The position numbers were made by a program, and so were the translations under genes. A stretch of DNA of 64,000 nucleotides from Mermis nigrescens (taxonomy: Eukaryota; Nematoda; Enoplea; Mermithida; Mermithidae): assembly GCA_036768485.1 (NCBI GenBank), contig JAVLUZ010000333.1, forward strand, positions 124,001-188,000, in the 5' to 3' direction. The notes beneath the pieces were generated by a model. The model saw only the letters and a list, made by a program, of their open reading frames with translations, did no database searches and was not told the origin of the DNA. This document shows positions 54,236 through 64,000 of the stretch, one piece after another (the first letter of the stretch is position 1; every line of letters starts with the position of its first letter).

Positions 54236-55094
54236 TTAGCGCACTTACTGTAGTATGTCACAGCACTGTTTAGATGCTTGAATTAAAGTCTATATGGGTG
54301 GTTAAGTGCGTTAAAAATGAAAGCATGGCGGCCGCTCGCCCCAATCAACTTTTCTGTCGAGTGACAATAAATCACCTTGTTAGGCACACTGCAGCCTTGA
54401 AGAAATTCACTGAAAAAGCTCTCGAATAAATGAAACAGGCTATAGTGAAGAGATTATTCCTCCGAATTTAATCCAATGTAGATTATAAATGCAGCTTTAC
54501 CCTTGGACTAAAGTCTCTTTCACATCACTTCGTGCAAAAATTTAATCATTTTTTATCGATAGTAAGCCGAGGGTTACGATCACATGTGAGCGTGGGCGGT
54601 GGGGAGAGTGGGGTTTGGGGGTTGCAACTCCCAGAAGTAGTGTTGTAAAAGATATCTTTATTTTTATCTTTTTAGCAAGATAAAGATAAAATAAAGATAT
54701 CTTTATCTTTATCTTGACGATTCCTTTATTTTATCTTTATCTTTTGGAAAAATCACAGGCCATCTTTATCTTTATCTTTATTTTTTTGATAGGAATTTAT
54801 CTTGTTAAAAAAGATAAAGTATGTACATAATTTAGCACATAATCCAAAATGCAGGTTTGACGTCAAATATGTACCCATTTAGACACATATCAAATCTTAC
54901 TGTAATGCAAGAAAAGAAAAGAAAACGATTGTTTAAACCCTACGGTGTGCAGCCCAAACTAATGCCTTTATATCGACTTAGCAGGTGTGATACCGATTTG
55001 AGCCGACATACTAGCACCCATGTTAATCTAAGTCTAAGCCTAGAAAAATGGAGAAGTTCGATAAAATCAATAATTGCTGCGACTATAGTTTGTA

Positions 55095-56066
55095 CAGGCG
55101 CGGGCGGATTCAATGGGGGTTGGCTGCCCTCCCACTGGCCAAAAATATTGGACTAGATGAAGAATGGATATGCAATTTGCAATGATTTTTGGCCGTCAGT
55201 GACCATAATTTCTCAAATATTTCCGGCGCTACGCGCCAGATGATACCTATTAATGACATTTATTTACTTTCTTGGCAACCTGGAAAGCCATTTTCTGTTC
55301 ATGTAGGTTTCAAAACAATTTTAACAGCAGAAACAGCTATTTTTGCATCGTTTTCGTCTATTTTCAATTTAAAATTTATATGTTTCGTATCAAATGCTAT
55401 AAATACAGGAAATCAAGCAGTAAATCATGCTTCTAGACGTCTATCCGCCTTAATTTCTTAAGTTTTTGGCGCTTCGCGCCACGGTCTTTTTTGTATTCGG
55501 CAAAGATTTTCCCAATGTACAAAGACTTTTCGGGACCTCTTTGTATGTACCTACATGTACAAAGATTTTTGGAGAGACAAAAATCGCAAAAAAGGTCTAA
55601 AATTCGCAAAAATTTTTGGCGCTTCGCGCCGAAATGAGTAATTGTGTGTTCTATATAGTATGTATCTTTATAATGGCAGAAATTGCAATTCGAAAGGAAA
55701 ATTGTCAAATTTTTTGGCGCTTTGCGCCGTTTTAAGACAATGCTTAATGATTTTTGCCCTTAGAGACCCAAAAATTAGCTAAAATACCCTCGGTACTAAA
55801 CGTCGAACAACTCTGTTTTAACCACACTAATTGCTACTGTACCATATTATGGTAGCCAAAAATTTGTGTGTACATAATGTACAAAGACTTTTAGAGAGCA
55901 TCTTTGTATATGTACAAACGGACCTTGTACAAAAAAGACACTGCTTCGTGCCAGATTTTTGTTAAAGTCAAAGAAGTTTAATGATTGTTTGGCACAAAAT
56001 TTTGAAAATTTTAAAATTTTTAGATATCGCTCCCCTCGTCCTTAGGAAATCCTAGATCCGCCACTG
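55095..56066. mobile_element. GGCGGATC-type hAT-like repeat with periodic GGCGCTTCGCGCC
   Basis: Starts CAGGCGCGGGCGGATTCAAT and ends CTAGATCCGCCACTG. The palindrome GGCGCTTCGCGCC or a one-base variant recurs near 55224, 55467, 55616 and 55712. No TSD was identified. Nested in the 54638-56697 element. No credible gene. Confidence 0.55.
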
Positions 56067-56489
56067 CGCACAGAGCAGGGTTTGATGCTTGTGAAAAGAA
56101 ATAAGTGACTTGCTGTCAGCCAGCTGTATAGTACCATAGGTGCGCAGAGCTTGGCCGATTTTTTCGGTGTTGCTATCCCAATCAGTATAAGGATGAAAAA
56201 ATTAGCTTTTTTGGGCCAACGTCAAAAGCAGGTATGTAGATTGTGCATAAAACGGTTGCATTCATAGAATTAGGACTGAAGCGAATTGAGACCATTTTTG
56301 ACGATTTTTTTAACTAAGTAGTAGATACTTCATTGAATAAGTAAGTGAAATAATTAATTAATATTATTATAATATTATTATTAATATAATAAATTAACAT
56401 AATCTTACTGACTGTGTGGAGTAAAAAAAGGAAAAAAAGCAAAATAGGGAGCAGATCCGTCAGGTTATTGACGGAGATAGTTTTAAAAT

Positions 56490-56519
56490 TCATGACCGAA
56501 GCTGTGTGAAACAGACTAT
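56490..56519. repeat. right end of a TATAGTCTGTTTCA element
   Basis: AAAATTCATGACCGAAGC, then TGTGTGAAACAGACTATA: the inverted form of the element start at 48219. The left end may lie near 56130, but it was not found with confidence. Confidence 0.5.
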
Positions 56520-57199
56520 AGATCCAGGTGACCATATTTACACTTTATCTTTATCTTTATCTATTTGGTTCCTTTATCTTGAAAATTATCTTTATCTTTC
56601 TTAATTTATTATCTTTATCTTTATCTTCTAGATTTTAAAATTTTAACTTTATCTTAATCTTTTATCTTGCGAAAAATCCTTATCTCTTACAACACTACCA
56701 GAACTTAGAATACCCCTCAGAAATCAAAATACCCCGCCCCCCAGAATTCAATTTATGACAATTGTTTTTTGTTTTTCAGCGATTTTTCGATGCCATTGGA
56801 TAGTGCTCTATGAGAAACGTCGAAAAATGGTGTTTTTCCGCCATACGACCACTTTTAAGACTATTTTATTGACCTTTCAAAATTTTTACACCATCCTCTT
56901 CCCCAGAATTTCGGTGCTGCCCACCTATGGTTACGATAGTTATATATCAAATCAATGCTAAAATCGTAATTTGTCAGCAAACGAATCTGGCGTCAATTGA
57001 TATATGCACACAATGTTGCGGAATGCAACTTTACCTGCATGTAGTCTCTGTTTCACGTAAGCTTACGCGTTTCTAACTGCTTTAACCAAGAATTTCTTTG
57101 ATTGTCTTGAATACTTCGATGTTTGTTATTTCATTTAATTGGCCTGAAAAGTCGCTTTTAGTTTACATCATCTAATTTCCCATAGCTAATGCATAGCTG

Positions 57200-57420
57200 T
57201 ATTGTCCGTTTCATTTAACTTTGAGGTTTTTGAAAAGTTTTAACTGCTTACAAAAGTGATTAACAGTGTAGTTGTGATATTCTAATGTATATCGAGTTAT
57301 GATGAGACGGTTGCTTTTACCAAACCGCATCACTGCATCAAAAGTCTAAACCACCTTTGAAGACTGATTAACCCAGATTAATTCAAAAGAAAACCGCAAG
57401 GTTAAATGAAACAGACTATA
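57200..57420. mobile_element. ~220-bp TIR element with TGAAACAGACTATA end
   Basis: Left ATTGTCCGTTTCATTTAACT and right GGTTAAATGAAACAGACTAT are inverted repeats of ~28 bp (through AAACCGCAAGG against CTTTGAGGTTTTT). It shares its outermost ~14 bp with the tRNA-bearing elements but has a different interior. Confidence 0.7.
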
Positions 57421-57479
57421 GCTTGTTGCTTTTTTATTCGTTTTTCAGTTCAGTAGATTATTTCAATCTGCAGGATACA

Positions 57480-57665
57480 GAGTATACTTCGATTTTCTGC
57501 GTTGCTTACAGAAAGTCTGACTTTTAGCAGATGTTGCGACTGTAGATATGTTGTAAATATGTAGGTATCCTTTCCAAGTTCCTTCCTTTTGCATCCTCAA
57601 TAATCCACATCCCAAGTATGTTCGCCTTGTTTGTTCCATCACAGCATTTTTCTTTTCTAATAGTA
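57480..57665. repeat. family E repeat, single copy
   Basis: GTATACTTCGATTTTCTGCG, GTTGCGACTGTAGATATG and CCCAAGTATGTTCGCCTTG match the family at 35890-36150 and 51790-52600. Confidence 0.65.
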
Positions 57666-58187
57666 AAAATAATTGCATTCCTAATAAATTCGGAAACGCA
57701 TTTTGAAAGTTTAAAATCAGGCGAAAGAGATGTAGCAGGGCAAGGTAAGCAAATTAAATTAATTATCAGACAATTCTGCAGCCTGTTTTTCAGGGCCATC
57801 CTGACAGGCCATTTTAGATGCTTCAGAAAATCCTTTCATTCGATTATTAGCAAACAAGTGGATACTTGTTTCAAACGGAAGCACTTTTTCTGATTCATAA
57901 ATGCCGAAACATTTTTTTAAAACTTAGAAACGTACTAGAATTATTTCGTTATCCTTAAGATTTAATCTAGCTACAATGTCCGCAAAGTTAATCACTCTAG
58001 CAGGAAAATGGATAACCTTTTATCTTAGCAATAACAATGTCAAATTCATTCTTTATTTCTGATGGGATTTAATTGACTCTAAATGTGCTTTAATAATAGT
58101 TATAAATTCATCTTTTTTTGTTTCAAGTTGAAGCTCTTTTTCTGGCTCATTCAAAATAACGGGCGGAACGTTTTAATTTCCAGAATG
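57666..58187. other. mostly unassigned; gypsy remnant at right edge
   Basis: A 91-codon plus frame (57618-57893) overlaps the family E repeat and is not credible. From about 58187 down to 58060 the minus strand, in frame after a stop, still reads P-P-V-I-L-N-E-P-E-K-E-L, probably the spacer after the RNase H part of the adjacent gypsy fragment. Confidence 0.4.
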
Positions 58188-58345
58188 CTATTCGGAAGCG
58201 CCATTTTCTTTAGCAAACGTAAAATAAATTTCAAAATCGAATTCTTGAAAATTTAAAGCCCATCGCTTTAGTTTTCCGTTAGGATCTTTTAATTTTAACA
58301 ACCATTCTAAAGGCTTATGGTCTGTCTTTATTATAAATTTATTAA
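58188..58345 (-). pseudogene. Ty3/gypsy RNase H fragment
   Basis: About 50 codons on the minus strand: I-N-K-F-I-I-K-T-D-H-K-P-L-E-W-L-L (the conserved T-D-H-K-P-L of gypsy RNase H), then K-L-K-R-W-A-L-N-F-Q-E-F-D-F-E-I and Y-…-K-E-N-G-A-S-E. No RT upstream and no integrase or LTR downstream is visible. A short dead scrap. Confidence 0.82.
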
Positions 58346-58354
58346 TAGCGCAGT

Positions 58355-58453
58355 CTAATCGTCTACTAACACCCAATCATTACCATACCGTAACCAAACA
58401 GTATAATGTCCACAACTCAAATTATTACCACTATGGACGATTCCAGAACGGTT
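58355..58453 (-). pseudogene. possible ubiquitin-protease (USP) His-box fragment
   Basis: A 32-codon minus-strand frame between an AG (TATAG) and TAG: G-I-V-H-S-G-N-N-L-S-C-G-H-Y-T-V-W-L-R-Y, then G-N-D-W-V-L-V-D-D. The pattern H-S-G…G-H-Y-x3-x-R…W-x3-D-D is that of the catalytic histidine box of USP-family deubiquitinases. No Cys box or further exons are seen. It directly abuts the gypsy RNase H scrap, so it may be a captured or neighbouring gene piece. Assigned on motif alone and short. Confidence 0.45.
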
Positions 58454-58481
58454 CTATACTTAACTCCCCACAACTTAACAC

Positions 58482-58778
58482 CACACGTGGGCGTGGGGGT
58501 AGGTTTGGGGTATGCAGCCCCAAGAAGTTGAAATATCCCTTCCCCAGAAATTAAAATGCTCTACCCCCAGAATTCAAATTTTGAAATTTTTTTGCTTTTT
58601 TAGCGATTTTTTGATACCATTGGATAGTGCTCAATGAGAAACGTCCAAAAATGGTGTTTTTCCGCCATTAGACCACTTTTACGACCATTTTTAGACGTTT
58701 GAAAATTTTTTCACCTCACCCCCAGAAATTTTTTCACCCCCCCCCCCCCCCCAAGAATTTCGATGCTGCCCACCTATG
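58482..58778 (-). mobile_element. family A MITE with long C run
   Basis: Inverted copy from CACACGTGGGCGTGG to CCCACCTATG, lengthened by a C run and a duplicated CCCAGAAATTTTTTCACC. The flanks CTTAACAC and CTATTCAC match only partly. Confidence 0.75.
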
Positions 58779-59519
58779 CTATTCACTATTAGCATTGAAG
58801 TCAGTTATCCTCCGATTGCTAAAATAAAAAAGACTTACATTCATGTAAGTAAATAGAAGTAACATAATAATTCAATATTTATTGTCAGTAAAATCGATCT
58901 TTTTGTCAAGTTATGCTCCTTGAACGATTGAATAACTTACGTCCAACAAAGTTTCCAAAAGCGTATCACTGTTTTGAATAAGACATTTTCAAAGTTCGTT
59001 TTATCCTACCACTACAATCCAATCACAAGAAACTATTTCATTCAATGCAAACTTACACCTCAAATCTTCATTGCATAGCTAATTCAATAATTCTAAAAAT
59101 GATGAGGATCTTGCTGCTCAGTAATTCAGAACCAAAATCAACAGCAAGCCGCAAACCATTCGATTTAACACGGGGAAGTTTTTTACAACTAATTCTAGTG
59201 TATCTGACTTTAACGAATGACATCCAAATGCTTCTATCTGCTCATCTTTCTAGGCAAGAAAATTAAAATTCTTGCAAAAAATAAAAGAATATTTCTTGGC
59301 AAATTTCTCCCAACAAGAAATCCATTTATCTATCTATGACACACCTACTTTTCTCAAATAATTATATTTCCTAACAGAATCTCTGTTGCAGTACATTTTA
59401 TCAGGCAACGAACTAACCATAAATATTTTATTCAATTTATTACATCACATAGCTACCGTAAAAGTGCGATTGTTTTAGGTCAGTCATCAGACTATCCATT
59501 GTCAAACCTTGAGCCTTGT
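58779..59519. other. no gene recognised
   Basis: AT-rich; a 73-codon plus frame (59045-59266) has no recognisable feature. Confidence 0.35.
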
Positions 59520-60030
59520 GAATCGTAAACGCCAGTTTAAAACAAAATGTAAAGGGCTGAAAAAGCCCAATTTTTCATTAGGATAAAAAGAGTATTTTTC
59601 TATAAACGTCTAATTATTAGCTTCAAAATTGACAACAATAACTAGGCGTTTTCATCGAAATTTAGTTGTTTTTAGTTTATGTTAAATTCTGAGGATATTT
59701 TAAGTAATTTGAAGTTTTGTCCGCCATCGGGCCTGACCCTGACCATCTTTCTTTCTGCTTGTAAAGTTATATCTGTATTCTTATTGATAGCTAAAGAATG
59801 TATATGCTTTTCGATTCAGTCGTATGCCTAACGTCATTTAAAACAAAATGTAAAGAGCTGAAAAGCCCAGTTTTTCAATAAGATAAAAAGACTCTTTTTC
59901 TATAAACGTATATGTATTAGCCTCAAAATTGTCAACAATAACTAGGCATTTTTACCGAAATTTAGTTTGTTTTTAGTTTATGTTAAATTCTGAGGATATT
60001 TTAAAAATTTGAGGTTTTGTCCACCATGCA
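59520..60030 (+). repeat. two more units of the ~290-bp degenerate array
   Basis: Two direct units (TTAGCTTCAAAATTGACAAC…GAGGATATTTTAAGTAATTT…GTCCGCCATCGGGCCTGACC, then a second) match those at 3.5-5.5 kb. The short frame seen there is not maintained here. Confidence 0.65.
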
Positions 60031-62884
60031 CCGCGTGCTTGGGACTAAATGGATTCTAATTATAATTTTGAAATTTAGCGCGAGACGCCAAATTTTTTCA
60101 GCGATTCCCGGCTAAAAAGCAAAGGAGGAGTAGAGGAAAAAGCCATTCTCAGATTTCATTTGGGGGTTGGCACGTGCTCATTTATCCCCTTAGACACGGT
60201 CTGGTAGTCGAAAATTATTAATCAAACCTCTTTCAATAAGCTTGGAGAGAGAATAAAACTGACTTGCTAACATACTGTATTCTTACGATTTACATTTTCA
60301 TGCCAAAATAAATAGCCCTGTAAAGAACGAGCTGCACATACAAGTTGCAGCACATTTTGGTATTCTTTTGCTTTTGCGACCATTTTGGTCAAGTCTATGG
60401 AACTACGGATACGCATAAGAGGAATAGGGTAGGAGGCGGCCTCTCTCTTGAAGTCGAGGAATTTTTATAAAAGTTAGTGCATGGATGCAGGAGAGTACGG
60501 ACTATTGTCCATATTTATATACCACCATAGGATTCAAATTTTAAGTCTATTCAATAAGATCGATCAAAAGTCCGATATATCTTCCAAAACGAAGCAAATT
60601 TTCAAACAAAACTACCCAGTAATCGTTTTATCTGCATCTTCCACTGACGGACACATTTAAATTTTGCGTTGTAACGTTAAACTTTTACAGAATCAGCCAA
60701 ATCATGCTTCTGAATTAACCATAAAGATGGCCAAAGTTCATCAACAAATTCCTAATCATCGCCAAAAAATTGCTGTCATTCTTGCTCCTTGAACAAATCT
60801 CGTTTCTGCATAAAACCTGTGAAGAATGGCAGACATGCAAAATACGCTTTAGGTTGTACAAATTATTATCGTGAAGTTCCACGCGAAGCGCCGAAGGTCG
60901 TTTGCGATCATTCTCACGTTTCATTTTGAAAGGGGCGCTTTCCCCCAATCCCCTAAATACGAGCCTGAGCTCTAAGTTAGGGTTAAATAGGAACTATGGA
61001 CTATGCAGGTAGGTCGGTAGGATACTTAATCAGTGACACTGACACAAACTGACACAAAACCTCTAAAATAAAAATAATTCGTGACAATGCGGCGGAAGAA
61101 TAGAAAAGTTTTTTTAAAAATATACAGCAACAAGAAGTGCAAAAGCTCTATGCATAGTTATCTTGTTCATCCAACAGAAATGTCTGAATATAGTCAACTT
61201 GCTTATGGGGCAGAAATTCTTTTGAGCACTAAGTGGCTCAGAAATCAAATTATAAAATATTTATCAGCACTGCAAAGGAAAGACTATTTTGAGTGTATTC
61301 AAGCGCTATAGCACGCACTTAGGTACGCCACAGCATGGCTAAACTTTTAAAAATTGCAACCCTCTGCTCTCTCACATCTTCCATACTGCCTTGATTGCAT
61401 AGGCTTAGCTGAAATTTTCGTCTGTGTCACGCACAAATCATACTTGATTTACTTTTCTGTATATAAAGTCTTAATTATGCGAAAGTTATCTAAAAGTATT
61501 TTCGATTCTGTAATCTGAAAATTGGAAAATATTGCGCCGATGATCAAAACATTTAAGAGAACCTACATTTTCTGTAATGGTTAGGCATGGTGAACGACAA
61601 TGTATTATTTTTTTCTGTGTAAACGTGTAAAGCGGATTTAAATGAATGTATTATTTAGCGTATTAGATGTAGCGTTTCGTTTAATGGTATGTAAGGAATC
61701 GTCGGTTAAGCGAACATCAAAGTAAGAGCGAAAACCTGGAATGTGTGCTGGGAACGAGTGAAATTGAGTATTACAGAAAATATAGCAAAACTAAAAAATT
61801 TATTTTCGAGTGGAGATTAACTCGCGACAGATTAGCCGAGAAATTTGACCCAGTTTCTTTCAAAGGTGTCAAAAGCCAGAAATACTTATACCTTTGTTAC
61901 CTAACTGTAAAGTGATACGGTAGGCGTAGTTGCATGCATTGCGACCAGTCGTAAAAAGAGCAACCGAACCGCTAATCAAAGCCGCCGCTTTAGTGTGAAC
62001 TTAAAACAATGCAGATAAAAGCGCACGCCGCCGCAAGGTGTGAAATCACGTGCATTCCATAAGGTCAAAAGGGCATAAGTTCATAAGGTCGTATATGCAC
62101 GCGCGTAAAGAAATACAAACATATAAATGATACAACAACCGTAATTTATGTACTAAATAATAACGTGTAATAGATACGACACAGAAACAGGCATGTAAAA
62201 GACCGTGGCTGGTGCCAATTCCACTTCAAACCAAAAATGCAACATCTGGCAGAACAAGAAGGAATTGAAGTACCTATTGTCGAAAATATTTAAAAAACGG
62301 CTTAGGTTAACGAAATCGCTTCATTTCACGATTTTGTGTTCGAATCTTGTAGATCTTTCCAGCGTAGAGCTCCTATAGCATATTTTCCAGCGCTAACTTA
62401 GATTAGCGTCAGCATCATCTATTCGTTTTCGATATTATTTTTTTGTATTTATACGAAAGATTTGTCTGATCGCTATTTCTAGTTTTTCTCAGCAGACACG
62501 AACGATACCTACTTTATTATTTGTAAGTAAAGTTTGGACAATTTATCTGTTCTTTTACTCATAGCAGGGATCACTCCATATCTCGGCCCTTAAGATAAGA
62601 TAGACAACAGACTGAGAAATAGGAGCACTGCGCATCACCAAACCTAACACCATGGGGAAGTCCAATAATTTTTTAATCTGGAAAACCCATAAAAACGGGC
62701 GGGGGCCGACACATGATGTGTTTTTTTGGTTATTTACATTGTCCTGCACTATTAAAGCAACAACAAAAATTAATTTTTATCGGAAATTTTTCTACGTTTC
62801 TATCGGGAAAAATGCTGATTAAGCGCTTCGTCCCACTTTCCCCAGGCTCTTAGATAGGGGTGATAGGAGGGGCCAAATTTTAAA
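60031..62884. other. no gene recognised, 2.9 kb
   Basis: Longest stretch with nothing assigned. Short frames only (for example 60715-60948 - and 61081-61311 +) without recognisable motifs. About 60880-60960 has a GAAGCGCCGAAGG word and C-rich text like other old repeats. No tRNA, TIR pair or array was seen. Confidence 0.35.
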
Positions 62885-63011
62885 ACATCTCCGACTGACA
62901 GATTGCAATTATAGCATTGATATGACATACATATAATTATCGTAACCCTCGGCCTACTGTCCATGAAAATTCTTAGAATTTATGCACGAATTTATGTGAA
63001 ACAGACTATAA
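62885..63011. mobile_element. partial TATAGTCTGTTTCA element, right end
   Basis: CGACTGACAGATTGCAATTA…CTCGGCCTACTGTCCATG…ATTTATGTGAAACAGACTATA. It matches the interior at 48290-48365 and carries the inverted end. Confidence 0.6.
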
Positions 63012-63550
63012 TTAAACGGGCTATTAATACGTTTTAAAAGTTTATTTGATATTTGTCTTCAGTATCTGAATTTCGATGGTGGTAAATTCTCTCAGAAATT
63101 ACGTTTATTTTTGTCCAAGACAGAAAAAACACTGCTAGATCATAATCTTGCTCGAAACTGGCACCACGTTGATGATCCATGTCTCCGCACATCATTTGTC
63201 AATCAGCGTCGAAGAGAATTCTATAGGATGCATTCAAGGGAAAGCTGACAGCTGCGGTTGTTACCCAATGCTCAATGAATTTAATGCATAAAGGAAAATC
63301 GATGGATTAGTTGCTGCGCTATTCTATCAGTCTGTTTCACATACTTGATGTTTTCTTTTAAGAATTTTTGTAAGCAAAAACTGAAGAGCGCATGGTAAAT
63401 CTATGTAGATCAAAGAAATGCAAATACAGAGAATTTTAGTTTACACCGTCTATAAGTCGCAATGCTAAAGATACGAGAAAACCAGTGCCCAAGCAGATAA
63501 GGCAACAAGCACAAGCTTGTGTAAAACATATTAAACATGTGTATTACTAG
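63012..63550. repeat. 0.53-kb inverted repeat, right partner
   Basis: Inverted copy of 52858-53386, diverged by scattered substitutions and small indels. It contains a second CAGTCTGTTTCACATAC word near 63330, matching GTCTGTGAAACAC near 53050. Confidence 0.85.
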
Positions 63551-64000
63551 CCGAACTATTATATTTAGTTTACACGTCTCCTTGCTTGGCATCATTAACT
63601 CGCGCTTCAGTCGTGTTGTTTTATCCGGCTAAACCAATTAACCTATTTACGTAAAGCATGAATTCCAATACTGACAACAAGCCGTCAACGCCACCCAAGC
63701 GTAATAAAGGCAAGTCAAATTCTTTATAATAAACTAGTTTATTATGGTAAAGTCCGAAACTGTTATCTTAAAGATGAAAACATAGTCAAAACATGTCTGC
63801 AGGCTTACAAAGTAGGTGTATACATATAGTAATTGGTTCGTACTACGCGCATCAAAAAAATAGTAATGTAAAAAAGACTTTTGATTGAATTGAACTGATT
63901 TTGGTGTATGTAGCCCAGCGAGTCGTGCGTGATTCCAATATCACCTTTTCAATTTTAAATTCATCATTAACCCAGAAGCGCGAAATAAAAAAATATGTAT
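63551..64000. other. no gene; one repeat fragment
   Basis: 63893-63970 (CCCAGCGAGTCGTGCGTGAT) matches 48790-48870 inverted. Otherwise unassigned. Confidence 0.45.

Larger units (their letters stand above)
53387..54444. mobile_element. tRNA-bearing TIR element, copy 3, split by a LINE
   Basis: Starts TATAGTCTGTTTCATT and ends GAATAAATGAAACAGGCTATA. Removing the LINE (53633-54162) and one copy of its target duplication leaves about 0.5 kb, like the copies at 4354-4904 and 9170-9611. The tRNA-like part is at 54166-54235. Confidence 0.8.
54638..56697. mobile_element. 2.06-kb hAT-like element with TATCTT-rich ends
   Basis: Ends TAGTGTTGTAAAAGATA and (inverted) TAGTGTTGTAAGAGATA. The flanks CCCAGAAG and CCAGAACT are an imperfect 8-bp duplication. 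Subterminal regions (54650-54830 and 56535-56690) are long TTATCTTTATCTT runs, the same plan as the GATCTG-rich element at 7245-8354. No transposase; the interior holds another repeat (55095-56066). Confidence 0.85.
54581..56929 (-). mobile_element. family A MITE split by a hAT element; perfect 8-bp TSD
   Basis: Two halves, 54581-54637 (CACATGTGAGCGTGGGC…CCCAGAAG) and 56698-56929 (…CCCACCTATG), flanked by GTTACGAT on both sides (54573-54580 and 56930-56937). Together they make a normal-length inverted copy. Confidence 0.92.

Noticed and set aside
61081..61311. 76-codon plus-strand frame in an otherwise empty region
   Set aside because: It has an ATG and basic N-terminus, but no recognisable motif, partner or repeat support.

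Overview
The window is AT-rich nuclear DNA from a eukaryote, most likely an invertebrate animal and possibly an arthropod (inferred only from its transposon mix). No complete, single-copy host gene is visible. Almost all recognisable sequence is mobile DNA: a Polinton/Maverick, a Penelope-like element, non-LTR retrotransposons, a PIF/Harbinger element, a Ty3/gypsy scrap, and many non-autonomous hAT-, piggyBac- and mariner-like elements. Many are nested inside one another, often with readable target-site duplications (TSDs).

Layout. 1-13 kb: many copies of a ~262-bp hAT-like MITE (here family A, 8-bp TSDs), a degenerate ~290-bp tandem array (3.5-5.5 kb), two tRNA-bearing TIR elements and a 1.1-kb hAT-like element. 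13.1-14.7 kb: a foldback element with minisatellite arms. 14.9-18.06 kb: a decayed PIF/Harbinger element (transposase start on +, Myb/SANT gene on -). 19.1-29.9 kb: a ~310-bp tandem array that reads on the minus strand as a series of small phase-1 exons (81-96 nt, all multiples of 3, all open) separated by introns of 225-229 nt. A 5'-truncated LINE (20656-21510) and a 7.4-kb Polinton (21599-29004) sit inside one of these introns. Removing both insertions and their TSDs restores a 229-nt intron exactly.

31-33 kb: an RTE-like LINE with a long RT frame. 36.5-39.5 kb: nested inverted repeats and hairpin MITEs. 40385-43630: a nearly intact, young Penelope-like element with near-identical terminal direct repeats, an RT/GIY-YIG frame, a short in-frame spliceosomal-type intron and a hammerhead-ribozyme-like motif. 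44.3-47.7 kb: a TIR element containing a piggyBac-type MITE (TTAA), which contains a family A MITE, which contains another. 49-51.5 kb: a degenerate array rich in GTGTAAAG. 51.5-64 kb: more nested MITEs, a LINE scrap, a hAT insertion inside a MITE, a gypsy RNase H scrap beside a deubiquitinase-like motif, and a 0.5-kb inverted repeat pair 10 kb apart.

The strongest candidates for something undescribed are the minus-strand exon array (19-29.9 kb), whose exons look more diverged than its introns, and the tRNA-bearing TIR elements. The Polinton lacks its capsid module and its polymerase and integrase genes are broken; only one small gene in it is intact.
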